Shown in pieces: positions 1 through 13,570 of a stretch of DNA of 64,000 nt. Origin of the DNA: Casuarina equisetifolia. Taxonomy: Eukaryota; Streptophyta; Magnoliopsida; Fagales; Casuarinaceae. Numbering within the stretch: position 1 is the stretch's first letter; each line of letters opens with the position of its first letter. Both the position numbers and the translations under genes were made by a program. The notes under the pieces were generated by a model. The model made no database searches and had not been told where the DNA came from. It was given only the letters and a program-made list of their open reading frames with translations. Location of the stretch: contig CM052359.1 in assembly GCA_028551475.1 (NCBI GenBank), forward strand, positions 1,756,001 to 1,820,000, written 5' to 3'.

Positions 1-3000
1 GTAATTCGTTTTATACAATGAAACAGATGGAAGCACAGATTTTATCTGAAAATCACCCACTAACAAAAGAGCATAAATCTTATGACTTCAGCAAAATGAC
101 CCAAACTCTTTACTCACTTGCACTAGATTCAGCTCTTGTTCATTATGCAAACGAGATATTCTTCCAGGTGACTTCCAAACAAGTACCAAGGTATCAAACA
201 CAACACGGTTGTTCTGTAACCAGCTAGGTATCAATTTGACCAATGTTTTGATAAGTGAAAGTCCCTGAAAATAAGCATCTGAAGTTGCACTAGAAGAGGC
301 AGATACTGGATTAGAAGCATCAGGTATTGGAGTAACAAGGCCATCATTGCCTAAAACCGTGGCAGATGTACTAGAGGTTCCTGCAGCCATAGCTGTATCA
401 GATTTTGGTGCAAAGTGAGGGAAGGCATTTTTCAGTATTAGATCTGGTGACTTTGCAAGTTCATCTCTCAAAGGTTGGCCTGCATCTGATCGGATTATGT
501 ACATAAACCTGCAAATTACAAACAGGAAAAAGAAGTTAATATCTGATTTTATTACACAAACATAAAATCAGTTTATTCATCTATGTACACCTTACCGCCT
601 GAAGTATTTTGGGTCACTCAAACGACTGAGAAAATATTCAACCGCAAGTGATGCATATCGATTTAAAAATTTGGTTAGTGGGAGACGATATGGACTGTTA
701 ATCTCACTGTACACTTGTCCTGGTGGTAGTGCCCCTTCTAATTCAATAGTCAAGGTTACAAGTTCATCAAGAAACTTCGATGCAGCCACAGGAAGCAGGT
801 GAAAAAGTTCAATAATAGCTGCATTGAACAGAGGTTGACACGATATCATCAGTACAGGTGTGAATTCATGCAGGTAATATAAGCAACTCTTTTCCAAAAC
901 AGATGAATGTGCGTTACCTGCAGCAATTTTTGGTTCTTCACCTGCCTTCCATGACTTTTGACTCTGCGCAAGCTTTTCTGGCTCCAACCATTTCTTAAGG
1001 TGCTCTAGCAACTTACCACCCAAGGTAACATTAAACCAATTTGACAAAAGCTCAAGCAGGCGAGCCAGGCCTTGTAGAAGTGGCATGCTGAGGTTCTTGG
1101 TATGAGCCAAGTTGACTAAAATAGGCCTGAGGCTGCTCTGCAGAAGTTCTTTGGGCATCCTTTGCTGATTAATAACCTAAATGAAAATGAAAATGAAAAT
1201 AAAAAACAACTTTGAGAAAATTTCAAAAAAAAAAAAAGTATTATACGAATGCATTTTGCTACACTGAGATGACCTATATATGATAAAGACCAGATGGCTA
1301 AGTACACAAGTTTGAATACAATTTGTAAGCATGACCAAAAGATGTAGGCAATAATCTACTAGAAAATGCATCCATGCTGATCATATTTTAAAGCTACACA
1401 TACATATCACAAAGATAACCAGGAAAAATAAATCAACCAATATCGTAGAAGTTTAACAAACCTGTCGCAAGCCCTCCTTTGCAACAGCAACAATTTCTGG
1501 CGTCCGACATGTCAATGACTTGAAAAACATGGAAATAATCTTTGCACGCAATTCAGCATGAGCTGGAGTTTTAAAATCTGCCCAAGCCATTGTCGTACAC
1601 AGTAGCTCAATACAAGCTGTTCGGAGTTTATTTAATGATGTGGCCACTTTTGGATTCATGAACTTCACAACCCACACATTTTCATCAGCCTCAGCTATTT
1701 GCAATGCTTCTTGCAGAAAATTTACCAGCTCTGTAGTTAACTTAAGAAGAGGAGGCCTCAAGGCAAGGCAGAAATTCAAAGCCGTAACCGTCCCAACCTA
1801 CACAACATCAAATCAAATGAAAAGCAAATTGATAAAATTCTAAAAAGTCATTAAAGACAAAGTTTACCTGTTGTTCAACAGTCCTTGATCGTAGAGGCCG
1901 CATTATAAGAGGCTGAAGCAAAGGTTGATATAAAGGCTCAAGTAATTCAGACACCTCACTACCAGTCCTATTAGCCAAAAGTGACAAACATGACTGCACA
2001 TTCTTTCGCACAATAACTGATGCATTGGGGTTGAACAACTCTGATGCAAGAAATTCAACCACTCCTTGAAAACTTTGCTTGCGTGGCTCACTGTTTGCTT
2101 CATCAACATTATTCACAACACGAAGAACCTGGGTGAGGACTTGACTTGTCTCTTCCTGCTCTTTGCTAGCATAAATAGGAAGCCTTTTAAGAACATATAC
2201 CAGGCCACGCACAATTCTTACTTGGAAAAGACATAAAATCTCAACTGTAACCTTTCCAACCAAAGCACCTAGTCCCATAACACCACCCATCTGGGCTTGC
2301 CATGTACTTCCATAGCAACAATGCAAAAGACGAGGTAAAAGCTGCTCAAAAACAGGAATTCGAACACTTGGGGGTGGTGAATACACTGGATTCATTGAGG
2401 GACTAGAAACAATCATAGGTGTCCCCGGGCCTCTTGACATCACAAGATCAGCATGTTTTGAGCGGGCAAGGAATAGAAGTGTTTCGGCAAAGACATTCAA
2501 AGCATTAAGAGCAGCTTTGGCATGAAGCCTATTTTCATCTGCTAGTACATCAACTAAAGCATCCAAAAAAATCAGAGGGTCCAACTCTTTCAAGTTCAAA
2601 CAAGTACCAGTCTTTGTCCTGGAACTAGCATTAACATTTGATGACAGCACAGAACCCCCAAGTGCAGCAGTTGAAATTGAAGCACTTGATGACGAAGAGT
2701 CAATGTGAAATATCATCGCAAAATGACGGCAAATATTGGCAACAAAGTCATCCTTAGGATCATGAAGATCTGGTTCTGCATCGGCAGCAATGATGGTCAT
2801 CAACAGAATCTTGAAAACGGATTTCTCAGCCAAAAGTTGGGTCTTTGTCTTCACACCCAAGTCAGCCTGCATTAATGCATCAGTTTGAACATTAAAATAC
2901 CAGCAGATTTTAAAACAAATACAACCATTCAATTTGTTGAGTACTAGCTTGAAGAAATGGATAAGACAGAAGAAAGTGAGAGAGGGAGAGAGAGAGCAAA

Positions 3001-6000
3001 ACATTAGTGACTTCAAACACAGAAAGAAAATAAATGCATCCTGCAACAGAGCCAAACAAGGATACTACTCAATCAATTGGTTCTACCACAAGTAAAACAC
3101 CAACAAAGGCAAAAAAATCATTTAGCCATCACAATCCATTAAAATATTGAAAATGTATATAGCATGAAAATTTGAGCTACGTCAACAACAGATTATTGAC
3201 AATATAGTATAAGTGATATAAGCAACTAAATGACATAACCCTCAGAAAATTTGTTGCTCTTTGCTATCAAGAAAATTAAATGTATAGTACTACTCAACTG
3301 CTCCCACCACCATGAACAAGTGGCACTAAAAAGCAAACAAATCATGTAGGCATCATAATCTATAAGGGTATTGCAAAAGTGAAACTTCCCAGAAAATATG
3401 TGAAAATAGATTATCAACAACAAAGAATGTAGCAGCATAGAACTCAAATGCATAGTACACTGCTTTTGGTTAGGAATGCGAGACTCAGCAAAGAAATAGT
3501 TATTCTGCTTCCAAATGTATCCAAGTCTAAGGTCATGCTTTTCAGTGTTTGAAAACGGCTTTATGTTTCAATTTTGAAAATTTTTTATGTGATATAAAGT
3601 TAAATTGCTTTTGGTGAGGTCTACAATTGAAAAGTTGCTTTTTCTTGGGTTTACTAAACAAAATTGGTTGCTCAAAACTCAGGAAAGTGTTTTGTATTTT
3701 GAAAGAAATAAATACTTAACATATTTATTTAGAGAAAAACACAAGCAATTCTCAGACTTTATTTTACTAAAAAAAAAAAAAAAGAGTGACCTTGTAATTT
3801 CTCTCAACAGGAGCAAGGTTGTCTTACAAACCACCTCCAACTAAGAGTAGATGTGCAGCCACCATATCTTATTTGCAGGTTACCGTAGATTCCCTGACCT
3901 GTTACGACACGACCATATTTTCATTCTAATCTAACCGAGGCAAGGAAATAGCGTGGTTCAGTTCTTTAATTTTTATTCTTTTATAAGTAGTAAATCAACC
4001 TTCAAACCTGAAAAAAAAGGACTTATTTTCTCAAAATATTCCTGTAATATGAAAAATGGTATTTTCTAAAAATGCTCATTTCTAACAGACTAGCTTTCGG
4101 CAATTTATCAAGCATGATGATAAAATAAATTCACCTTTATATCTGATGCCTCAGACCTCCGCCAAGATGAATCAACACCAGAAACCAACAAAGTTGACAA
4201 TTGCTTGGCTGTATACTCCTCAGCAGTAACATTTCCTGGCAAATTAAGCTGAGATGATAAGCAAACACGAAGGAACTTCAAAGCCTGCTTTCGGTAAAAG
4301 GAATCCATGGCACCACTCTTATGCACTGCAGCTGCTACACCAAGATTTATGCATCGATCCAATGGCACCAAGAAAGGTGTTGAAGGCTCAAAAGTGAGAA
4401 TCAAGCGCAACCCATGCTCTGGATTCTCCTTGCACTCAAGAGCAAGGGGCTCTTTGAGAAAGCGCCTGTTTCGACCACCCAACTTGCCAAGAAGCTGCAA
4501 TGCTTTTGCCCCCCAAGGATAGGGCACAGGTCTCAAATGAGACCATAAGGCTAAAATTACCTCAGACATTACATTGGCCATACTAGGTTCTAGAAAGTCA
4601 GGATTTAAACTATCTACCCAAAATTCAAGAGTTCTTAAGCCTAAACTTACAAGGTCATCACTTCCTTTTAGACACAAAACAAGAGGCTTCATAAGACGAG
4701 GGAGGTGTGGTAACAATGAGCTTAAACGTGCAGGCAATGTTAAGCAAAGCTCCAACAAAAGGTCCCTCATATCTTCTCCTGTTGGGCCCTCAAGCATAGT
4801 TAACAGCATATTTAGGCAGGGTTGCAGCATTGGGATCAAGTCTCGCAGTAGAAGTTCAAATTTGCATGCTGCAAGTGCCTGGAACATTGTACGAAGAAGT
4901 TGCATATAACCAAGAGGCCTTTCTACTTCAGTAGCATTTTTCATGCAAACTTCCATTACAATCGGCACATGAGGTTGCAAAATGCGTTCGAAGTCTGAAG
5001 GTGCTTTAGAAACAGCAGAAAATATAAATCGAAATAGATGCAAAACCAACTTTGCTGCTGGCAAATCTGGATGCTTCAACACATCGAGCTTGCTGCTTAC
5101 AAGGAAACTAACCAAAACATCAGCAAATGGCCGGTATACTTTAGCTGCTTGCAGCAAGGTAGAAAATATGTGGACAAGTTGAGTATTGCAAATCATGCAC
5201 TCAAAAAGCTCTGGCATACACAAGGAGAACATATCCATAAGATCTCGAGGTTCCATGATGGCCAATATTTGAGAGAAGAGTTGAAGCATTTCCCTCTCCT
5301 CCTCCTTCTCCTTGAAGAGAGCCAAGCAATGTACACCACTTTTTAAAACACCAGAAGCTTTCCATACCTAACAAAAATAATCAAGTAAGACTAACTCACA
5401 CACCAAGAGATCAATTACGGACTCAAGATTCTTACAAGCAGTACCTCATCTTCTCTCAACCCTTTAAATGCTTGAGGTACAGATAAATTTGATGAAGGGG
5501 AAACAAGTACCTGTGGGAGATTTCAATTTTGGGAGGAGAAACCTTAATCATCAAAAACGTGACCTAACAAATATCAACCCTAGGCAGCGGGAACTATTAA
5601 ACTTGGGCAGGTGAGCCAAAAAAAAAAAAAAACCTGTGATCGGGGCAAATGTGCATGAGTGATACTCCATATGATGGTCTTCATTCCTGATAATATACAC
5701 AGCCAGAGATAAGGATTTATGTATATGATATAACATTCAAGAAAGAGAAAAATGATCCAAGAGCATTTTTCCAATAGTGCAAGGAAACCAATACTTGCAA
5801 ACAGGATGCTGAGAATCAACTAAGATAAAATAGAGAATCAAGATTTCCCATTCCCTGAGCCTGTTCATTAAAATATATCAAATAATAAGAATGATGAGGA
5901 AGAATCAATTACCCATGACCAATGTCTTTATAAGATTCTTACAATCATTGACTTCCTTGGAATGTTCCACAGGGGCTTGCACACTCAAAACGGCCTGCAA

Positions 6001-9000
6001 GAAAATTATATGTCAAAATTCGTGGGAGGAATTGCCCAAGAGGAAAATATGGTTAAGGTAATCAAGGAAAATCAACTGCAAATATTGACTCAAACAAAGA
6101 GAAATATTCACCCAATGAAAATATAAACGACAGAGATTTATTAATTAATTTCTTGTTAGACAGTAGATAAAACCCCACTCACTGTTAAACAAGAGAATAC
6201 ATACACATGCAGCTCTGAAAGACATTGTAACAGGTGAAACCTTTTAAAATGTTTCAAGTAGCTTAAACATAACATTTTCTGGAAACTGTTATAAGCTTAC
6301 TGCAAACCACAATATAGCATGAGATTTTAAAATAAAAATAAAAAAGGAATAAAGGTTAATCTTTTAACGGTCCACACCATTCAACAGCTAATCATTTGTT
6401 TCTGTCTTTTTTAAGGATAAACTAAACAATGCAAATAACATAAACACTTCTCGACTGTAATCTTTAGTGGTAAATAAAAAAGGTCTACACTTCTTCCTTA
6501 TATTCTTTTTTTGTCTCTCAAATATTAAAAACTTAGCAAAGTGTTAAAACTTCAGAATTGTAAATGATCTGCACATTCTTTTAGAAACTTAGACAAATTC
6601 AATAGAACAGGAATTTGCAGATTCTTCAGTAAAAAATTGTTATCACGGTACAAGGGATGGAAAGAAGAACCAAAGGGAGAAGAATGAGTGGATTACATAT
6701 TCTGCTAATGTTGTTTGGAAAAAGGGAGGGAAACAACAAAGAAAGGTCAAATGCAGGTAATACTTAGCATTGCCCTTCCATTTAATTGGTTCAACCAGAG
6801 GAACAAACTGACTCTTCTCACATTTGTTAAAGAATCAGCTTTTCCTCCACCAGTCTATTCACTTTTGGAGCAGATTGAGTTCTGTAGGCCTGTGAGGGTT
6901 TTGCTTCCCTACCTGGTCTCTCAATCCATTTCTCTGTTCTTCCGAACAAAGGGATTTTAGCTCCCCATCGACAGCTCTCTATACAGCCCTTCAATCCCCC
7001 AAACAATCATAAAATTGCTTCCAGCTTGACTTCCACACTCAGCACAAACAACACTCACAATCAAAATAATCTAGAGAACAAAGCTCTTAAAAAACTAATG
7101 CACAGCATTGGTCAACCATATTAAGGTTAACACTGAGCATCCAGCTACTTATACAGTGACTTGAAAGCCCATACATATATACATAAATGGTCGTATGAAT
7201 ATGAATTACCATAACCAATATAGCTACATAACAAGAAAAGTTTCTATGTTTCTCTCAACAAACCTTGGGAGTAACATTCTTGAAACTTTTACAACAAAAA
7301 AACATGCAAGGAATGCATGCAAAATTAAGCACAAGATTTACTCTTACACAGAATATGAAGCTAAAGCAAGAAAATTAGACAGGAATATCAAGCAAATCCA
7401 AATAATAAAGTAATTGTGCACTGTTAAGATAGCTAGACAGTAAAACAAAAGACATCGGGACAACCTGCACAGGAAGTTCAAGTTTTGACCTCAAGGTTGC
7501 ACGGTCTTTTCCCTCCTCACCCTCCTCCAACAGCTATCAATAAAGAGGGAAGCAAGTGAATCACAACAAGCAAGCCTCAAAAATCTAGTAATAGATCAAG
7601 AGAACCAACATCTAAACAGGGTACTATCCTAGAAGACAAAAGAAATTGGATCACTGATAGAAGAACAGATTAAAGAAGCACGATAGTGATTTTAGAACTT
7701 GAGAGGAAAGCTAAGCCATTGAAGATTCAAAACCATGCCAAAACAACCATGACCCCTACCGCATGATGATTAATAAAAATAAAAAAATAAAAAATAAATA
7801 AATAAGAGAGAATACTCTAAACAAGAATGTACATATTTTCTTTACCATTCCGTTAATAAGACAAAAAAATTCCAGAAAAGTACCCTCAACTCTGTACTCC
7901 GCCTAATAAATCCAAAGTAATAAAAGCAAAAAATAAAGGTATTTTTCATATATCAAGTGGAATTGTACGGAAAAGGGAGATTACCTGTGGAATAGTACGC
8001 TTGAAAGTACTAAATTTTCCAACAAAAGCATCTAAAATGCGCCCCTAGAGGAAAGAAAAAGATGTCATTCCACAAAAGAAAGATATGCATTCACAAAGTA
8101 GACTAGTTGAAGAGAATTGAGCATAATGGTTAGATTGCAACTTATACCAACAAAACCCGTGCCTCATCCATAGATGCTTGGTCAACACCTTTCTCAAATA
8201 TTGGCTCCACCTAAGTGCCACAAAAAGCATCACAAACGTTAGTGACTTAACACAACAGACTAAAATCTACAGTTATATAGTCCAGATAAAAAAATAAGAT
8301 TGAATACAAAAACTATTGGAACTCTAAAAAGAAGGGGTAATAGTATGCACCAGGTTCAACATCAACCTAGCACAAGTAGTGTGAATGCTGAGCGACAATG
8401 ACGCATCATGCATGTTACTTGAGAATAAATAAATGATCCGTGATAGCTGCAGAAAGAATAAAAAGAAAATGTCAGGAGATACAATGAGAGCTTGGAATGA
8501 CAAGTGTATGATAACAATTAAATACATGTATAATTAAACTATGTGCAATGTATCCTAATGTGTTTGCAAAACATAAAGCACTGTGGATAAGGCTAAAAGG
8601 TATAAGAACAAAAGGCAAGCAGCAGAGCTACAAGCTGTCTCCTTTTTCTTGAACTTGAGATGTCTGGGACACAATATGTAAATAACTGAAATTAAAGCAT
8701 CATTCTCCTTTCTTTCTGCAATTTAGGGTGCCAAAACCACAAACTAAGGTTAACCAGTTGAGATCTGGGAGAGATACTACAGCCAACAGGATCATTATTA
8801 AAATTTCATAGAAGGTTCTAATTCATACATTAAAGGAAATCCAACACATATTGATCAATAGGCAAACCATAGTAGCAACGTTGCTCATCATATTATCAAC
8901 CATTCAGGCCATACCTTTCGCTCCCTCCCAACATCAACCCCCACCTCTCACACATCAAAAAAAGACAGACAAGCCTTGCAACAAAAAGCATTGTTGTTCA

Positions 9001-12000
9001 AAGCCAAGAAGCAGATGACAAACCAATGAAATTCCATGTCAGCCATGGAGCTACAGTGTGATAATATATTCTCGGGCCCACTCCTCAAAGTTCTAGCATC
9101 CATGTAGCACAAAAGGTCACTCTACTTATCAGTCTCTCCTCATTCTGTTAAACACAGTTTAAATATATATATCTTTCCAGCATAATTTCTAACTCCCATA
9201 AAAAGTACTATAATAACAAGTAAAATGGCACAAATGTCAGCAAGCTTTAACACGTTGAAAAGATGACTTCTTTCCTATAAGAAACATATGACAACATTCC
9301 TGGTCGAGATTTTAATCCACCTTTTCAATCTTTTCACCAACTATAGGCCAAGAATAACATCGATACAAAGTCTCTACTGAATGCATGGACAGATGAGAAA
9401 TTAATTGCAAGGCATCGCCAACCCTCAACTTAATCCCACCCACCATTTATTACCCGAGAAATACCTTAAAGCATAATCTCTACAGATACATATATACTTG
9501 GATGTACATAAGATAACATGAATGTGCAAAATGGTTAACATATAAGGGAAAGAGAAAAGATGAATTTCAAAAAAGCTAGTACTATCCAGGCTATTACTTA
9601 TGTGTGTAAAACCAGAAATTTAATATATTTATCCTTCATATACATAAAATCACACATACAAAAGGAGAAAAAAAAAAGTATATTTTCATAACAACATGAA
9701 AGTTGAACGTATACTTTTACAAGGGGAAGAGTACGTGAAGAACATAATAGAAACAAAAACTAAAACCTTAAAGAAAGATGATAACATATAGAAACCTTTG
9801 TTCCAGAGCAATATAATTAACTACTCAAGAACAATAAAACCTCAGCTAAGCAAAGATGTTCATAAAAGCAGTATAATTGGCATACAAACTATCAAAAGAA
9901 GTACCTGCGACAGAGAAAGGTCACCCCGAACATGATGAACAATCTCTGCCAGTAAACTATAAGCCAATGGTCGCAATGTCTCAAAGCAAGCCCGACCAGT
10001 TCCAACTAGAACCCTGAAAGGCCTCAATAAATCATGAAAATAATTATTCAACTTCACAAAGGAATCAAAAACAAAACTACTCCATCTGTCGTAGACCATT
10101 TAAAGGATATCAGTCAATGCTCTATCTTTCAAGTGAAATTGGGACGTTACATTTACCAACAAAGTGAAAAATGAGTTAGAAATGTAACTAAATTCACTGT
10201 CTCTTTAAGTAGACTATAACCCTACACATCAAGAAAGGAATACATGACTTATGATGGAAGAAATGAATGTATTCCATCTGGAATACCAAATCAAAAACAC
10301 ACCCACTCCAAAGAAATGAACTGATCAGCAACTTAGGTTCTTAAAGGTACCAAAGTATCCACTAGTGGCTATCAGTGCGTGCAACAAATGGACCAAGACA
10401 ACAATAGTGAGTAGGAGTTTGAGATCTACATTCAAGGTTTACACTCATATAGTTTCCCTTTTGTGGTAATGACTAACAATTTCAGCTTGCTAAAGAAAAG
10501 AAAGAACTATGCTTTTGTCAACGATAACTTTTATTGCTGGTCGTGTACTGGTTTGGCTTTGACAGCAAAGAAAATGAGGGGAAAAAAATGTAATTCATTA
10601 AGTTGCTAAGATTTCAAGAATTTATGTTTATGAAATCACACTTTGTCCATGTCAAGATTATTCTGTCTGTTCAAGATCGACCCCATGCAACACAAAAATG
10701 AAGCTTTATATCATTTCTATATCAAGATTTATGACAGTTTGCAGCCACCCCAAGAGGGAAAAAAAGGCCAACATAATACCTCTCTTCCAAAAGCGTGTCA
10801 ATCAGAGGAAATAAACCCCTCTTGAAATCTGTTCCAAGAACATGCTTTAAGGCTACCAACAACTCCTGCAACCAACATGTACTAATGAATAAAATCTAAA
10901 AAAATAAGCAATCCAAGAAAAAGAGAAGAGAGCTAAAAAGGCATGAACGTTTACCTTTCTAATGGTCACAGAATCTGAACAAGTAACAAGCAAATTTACA
11001 ATGCTTTTACATATGCTTTCTTCATGTGGCTTGATATACTCAGCAAAGCTCTTCAACAGGTAAGTTAAAAAAGAAACAGTCTGCAGCAGTAGAAATTTAA
11101 GATTAGAGAACAGTTAGCATTGGACTTGGGAAAAAGAATTAAACAAAAAACAACTAGCCATAAGCATATGCTTTGTGATATTATCCGCATATCATTAGCA
11201 AAGCTAATGATAATATCATAGACCATATCTCGATTAATTTCTGGCTATCTAGATTATGCATGGCAAACAAGGGCATTAAAATGACCTAGTAGTTTTTTTC
11301 CCTCAGACTTCCTATTAGATTTCCCCAAGAGAAAATGTGCTTCTTGCGTGCATCTCTATAAGCAAAACTCTAACGTGCAAAAAGGTGAGATTCATTGTAG
11401 ATTGGCTTCAATAGAAGTCTTAGGCACGTTTGAGAGCACCAACTAAACAGAATGCCTGAGAATGTTTTGGATCCTTCTATGCCATCATGGTCAAGTTGGT
11501 CACCTCAACTTGGGCCCTACCAAGGGTTGGTACTCTTGCAGACAGCAAGAGAAAAGCAAGCCAGTTCTTCTTCACACCCCAAGAATAGAGAACTTGTACA
11601 AGGACAAGGCTGAGATGTTGTGCCCATGGACGACCTTCTGGTTCAATTTCAACAATTCCTAACCAGCAAATCAATGTCAGACTTGATCTTTTCACAAGAC
11701 TTGCAATGGTATCATTGTTTGTCATTGTCTCCACTTAAAAATGTTAATTAAGCTAAAAACAGAGATCCTTTCCTTATTTTACATAGAAAGATATGTCCCT
11801 TTGAATTCCTCATCCTCATGAAGAAAGTAACAGGACTAGTGCATTTTGTTATGTTAAACCTTTTGATTGCAATTCCACAAACAACTATAACTAAACCATA
11901 AAGGATCCTTACCAAAAGGACATAAAAGTGATCCTGACTCTCAAGCCAAAAACAACTGCTGCTATGTCTGAATCCATGCGAAACTTAGAAGCAGAAAATT

Positions 12001-13005
12001 AAGACACGAAAAGCAATACAAAGCTTAGGGCAGGCGAAGATATACACTGATACCCCAACCAGTTTAGATGTTTAAACAACAGTAAAAGAAAGTTTAAATC
12101 AGTAAACCACTTTAACGTTAAATGAGGCTAACCACAAGGGCACACCTTGACTTGAGCTCCCTTCAGCTCAATGAAGTGCGCCTTGAGATGAGGAGGAACT
12201 TTTTCCGGGCCCGGGACTGATATCGCCGCAACCATCAATGGTAACAAGTGAGGAATATTCGTCTGAACAAGCCGACTATACAACTGAAACAGAAACATAA
12301 CCACTAATGGACTCTCTGTAACTATCTTGAACGAGCGGGTACTCGGGTTGAGCTGCCCCGTCCCAGTGGACCCCGAATTCGTCAAAGATTGATCCGAAGC
12401 CGAAGATATATCCATAGGTTTCACATCTTCCCCAACCACGGCCGCGTTTTCGAAGAAATGGCTAACAGTGATCTTAAAGTTCTGGTAAATCTTGCAAACA
12501 AAGTCCAAAAAGGGTTGGACCTCGGTCTCTAAAGTTGGCCTGAAGTTCCTAAGAAGGTCGAAGATTATGCGAATGCATATCAAGCCGTTCTCTTCGTTGT
12601 CGGTGGTGAGCACCTGCATAGCGACCTTCAGGAGGTCCTGCACGAAGGGGCGGAGGACCTCGCTGTGAGGCAGACGGTTGAGAATCTCCACCACGATATT
12701 ACGGAGCTTGTGCTCCGGCGTGTCCGCGAACTGTGGCTTCGTAATCTGCAGAAGAATCACCGAGAATGCCCGGAAGTAGCATTTCAGAAAGTTCAGGTAC
12801 TCGGCCGTATGCGCGATTTCGAGACTATCACGAACCTCCATCGCCATCTGAAGCCTCTGCTGAATCGCTGTTCCAAAAAAAATCAAAATCAAAAACCAAA
12901 AATCTCACACAAACGCTGAGAATTCACTCACAACAGAGAAAGCATACGGATATCAGGCTCGACGAGACTCCGAGAGTGCTGCTCGAAATTCTGAATAGGA
13001 CTCAT
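1..13005 (-). CDS. TRA1: TRA1/TRRAP-like PIKK-family scaffold protein, N-terminal part (cut by left window edge)
   Basis: This is the conserved scaffold subunit of SAGA and NuA4 histone acetyltransferase complexes; it contacts activators in the nucleus. Seventeen exons join in phase: 13005-12948, 12867-12146, 11080-10955, 10865-10780, 10013-9905, 8446-8351, 8210-8148, 8044-7985, 7533-7465, 5994-5913, 5686-5634, 5510-5445, 5367-4135, 2866-1868, 1797-1462, 1176-596, 508-118. Together they give 5,130 nt, or 1,710 residues, of a protein usually near 3,800. The start is MSPIQNFEQHSR, followed by the LQMAMEVRDSLEIAHTAEYL block typical of plant TRA1. The visible part is helical HEAT/TPR-type solenoid; the FAT and pseudokinase regions lie beyond the window. 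Every junction is GT-AG and no stop interrupts the frame. In Arabidopsis the homologues are At2g17930 and At4g36080, and the neighbours here fit the At2g17930 locus. Identification is firm; individual exon edges could be off by a few bases. Confidence 0.95.
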
Positions 13006-13570
13006 GGTGACGGAGTAGAAAAACCCTAGCTCCTGTCAAAACCAGTCGACTCGAAGTGAATTCCCAATTCTTGGAGCTCGTAGGGTTTCACTGCGAGCGC
13101 GCTTCTTCATAGAAACTTCATCGAGTCAGATTAAAGAACAGAATTTCAGTGTTATCACATAGCTGGAGAAGAGACTGTAATACCGAGAGTGAATTGGTGA
13201 GAACTACGAGAACCTTAGAGATAAAGAAAGATCGCCAGAAAATTCCCTATCTAACTATACAAACTGCATTTTATTTTCCCTCGCTTTTCTCCCTTTCTCA
13301 GCTCGCCCTCGAGGAGCCAGAAAATCGGGGTTTGGGAAATACACTCCCGATGGAGCGTCAAGTGGTTCTTATTAAGACTTTGCCTCGCCCGGTCCAGAAT
13401 TCCGCCCATATGTCCATCAAGTCCGTTCCCAAAAGCCCGACCTCAGTGAAAGGAATAGTCGAATTCCTTTACACGAACCCGTCATGGGACATACATGATA
13501 TTTTATCAAATCTACGGGCCCAGGACCACGGCCAAGCCTTTCTTGAGACCCAAAACATCTGGACTTAGTA
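13006..13570. promoter_or_regulatory. TRA1 5' leader and promoter region
   Basis: This GC-richer stretch precedes the TRA1 ATG. A telo-box-like AAACCCTAG lies about 15 bases upstream of the start codon, near 13,021-13,029 on the plus strand. On the plus strand an ATG at 13,350 opens a 72-codon ORF ending at 13,568. Base composition falls sharply to AT-rich DNA right after that stop. I see no family resemblance in the ORF, so I treat the region as leader and promoter, with the ORF as a weak candidate divergent gene. Confidence 0.5.
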
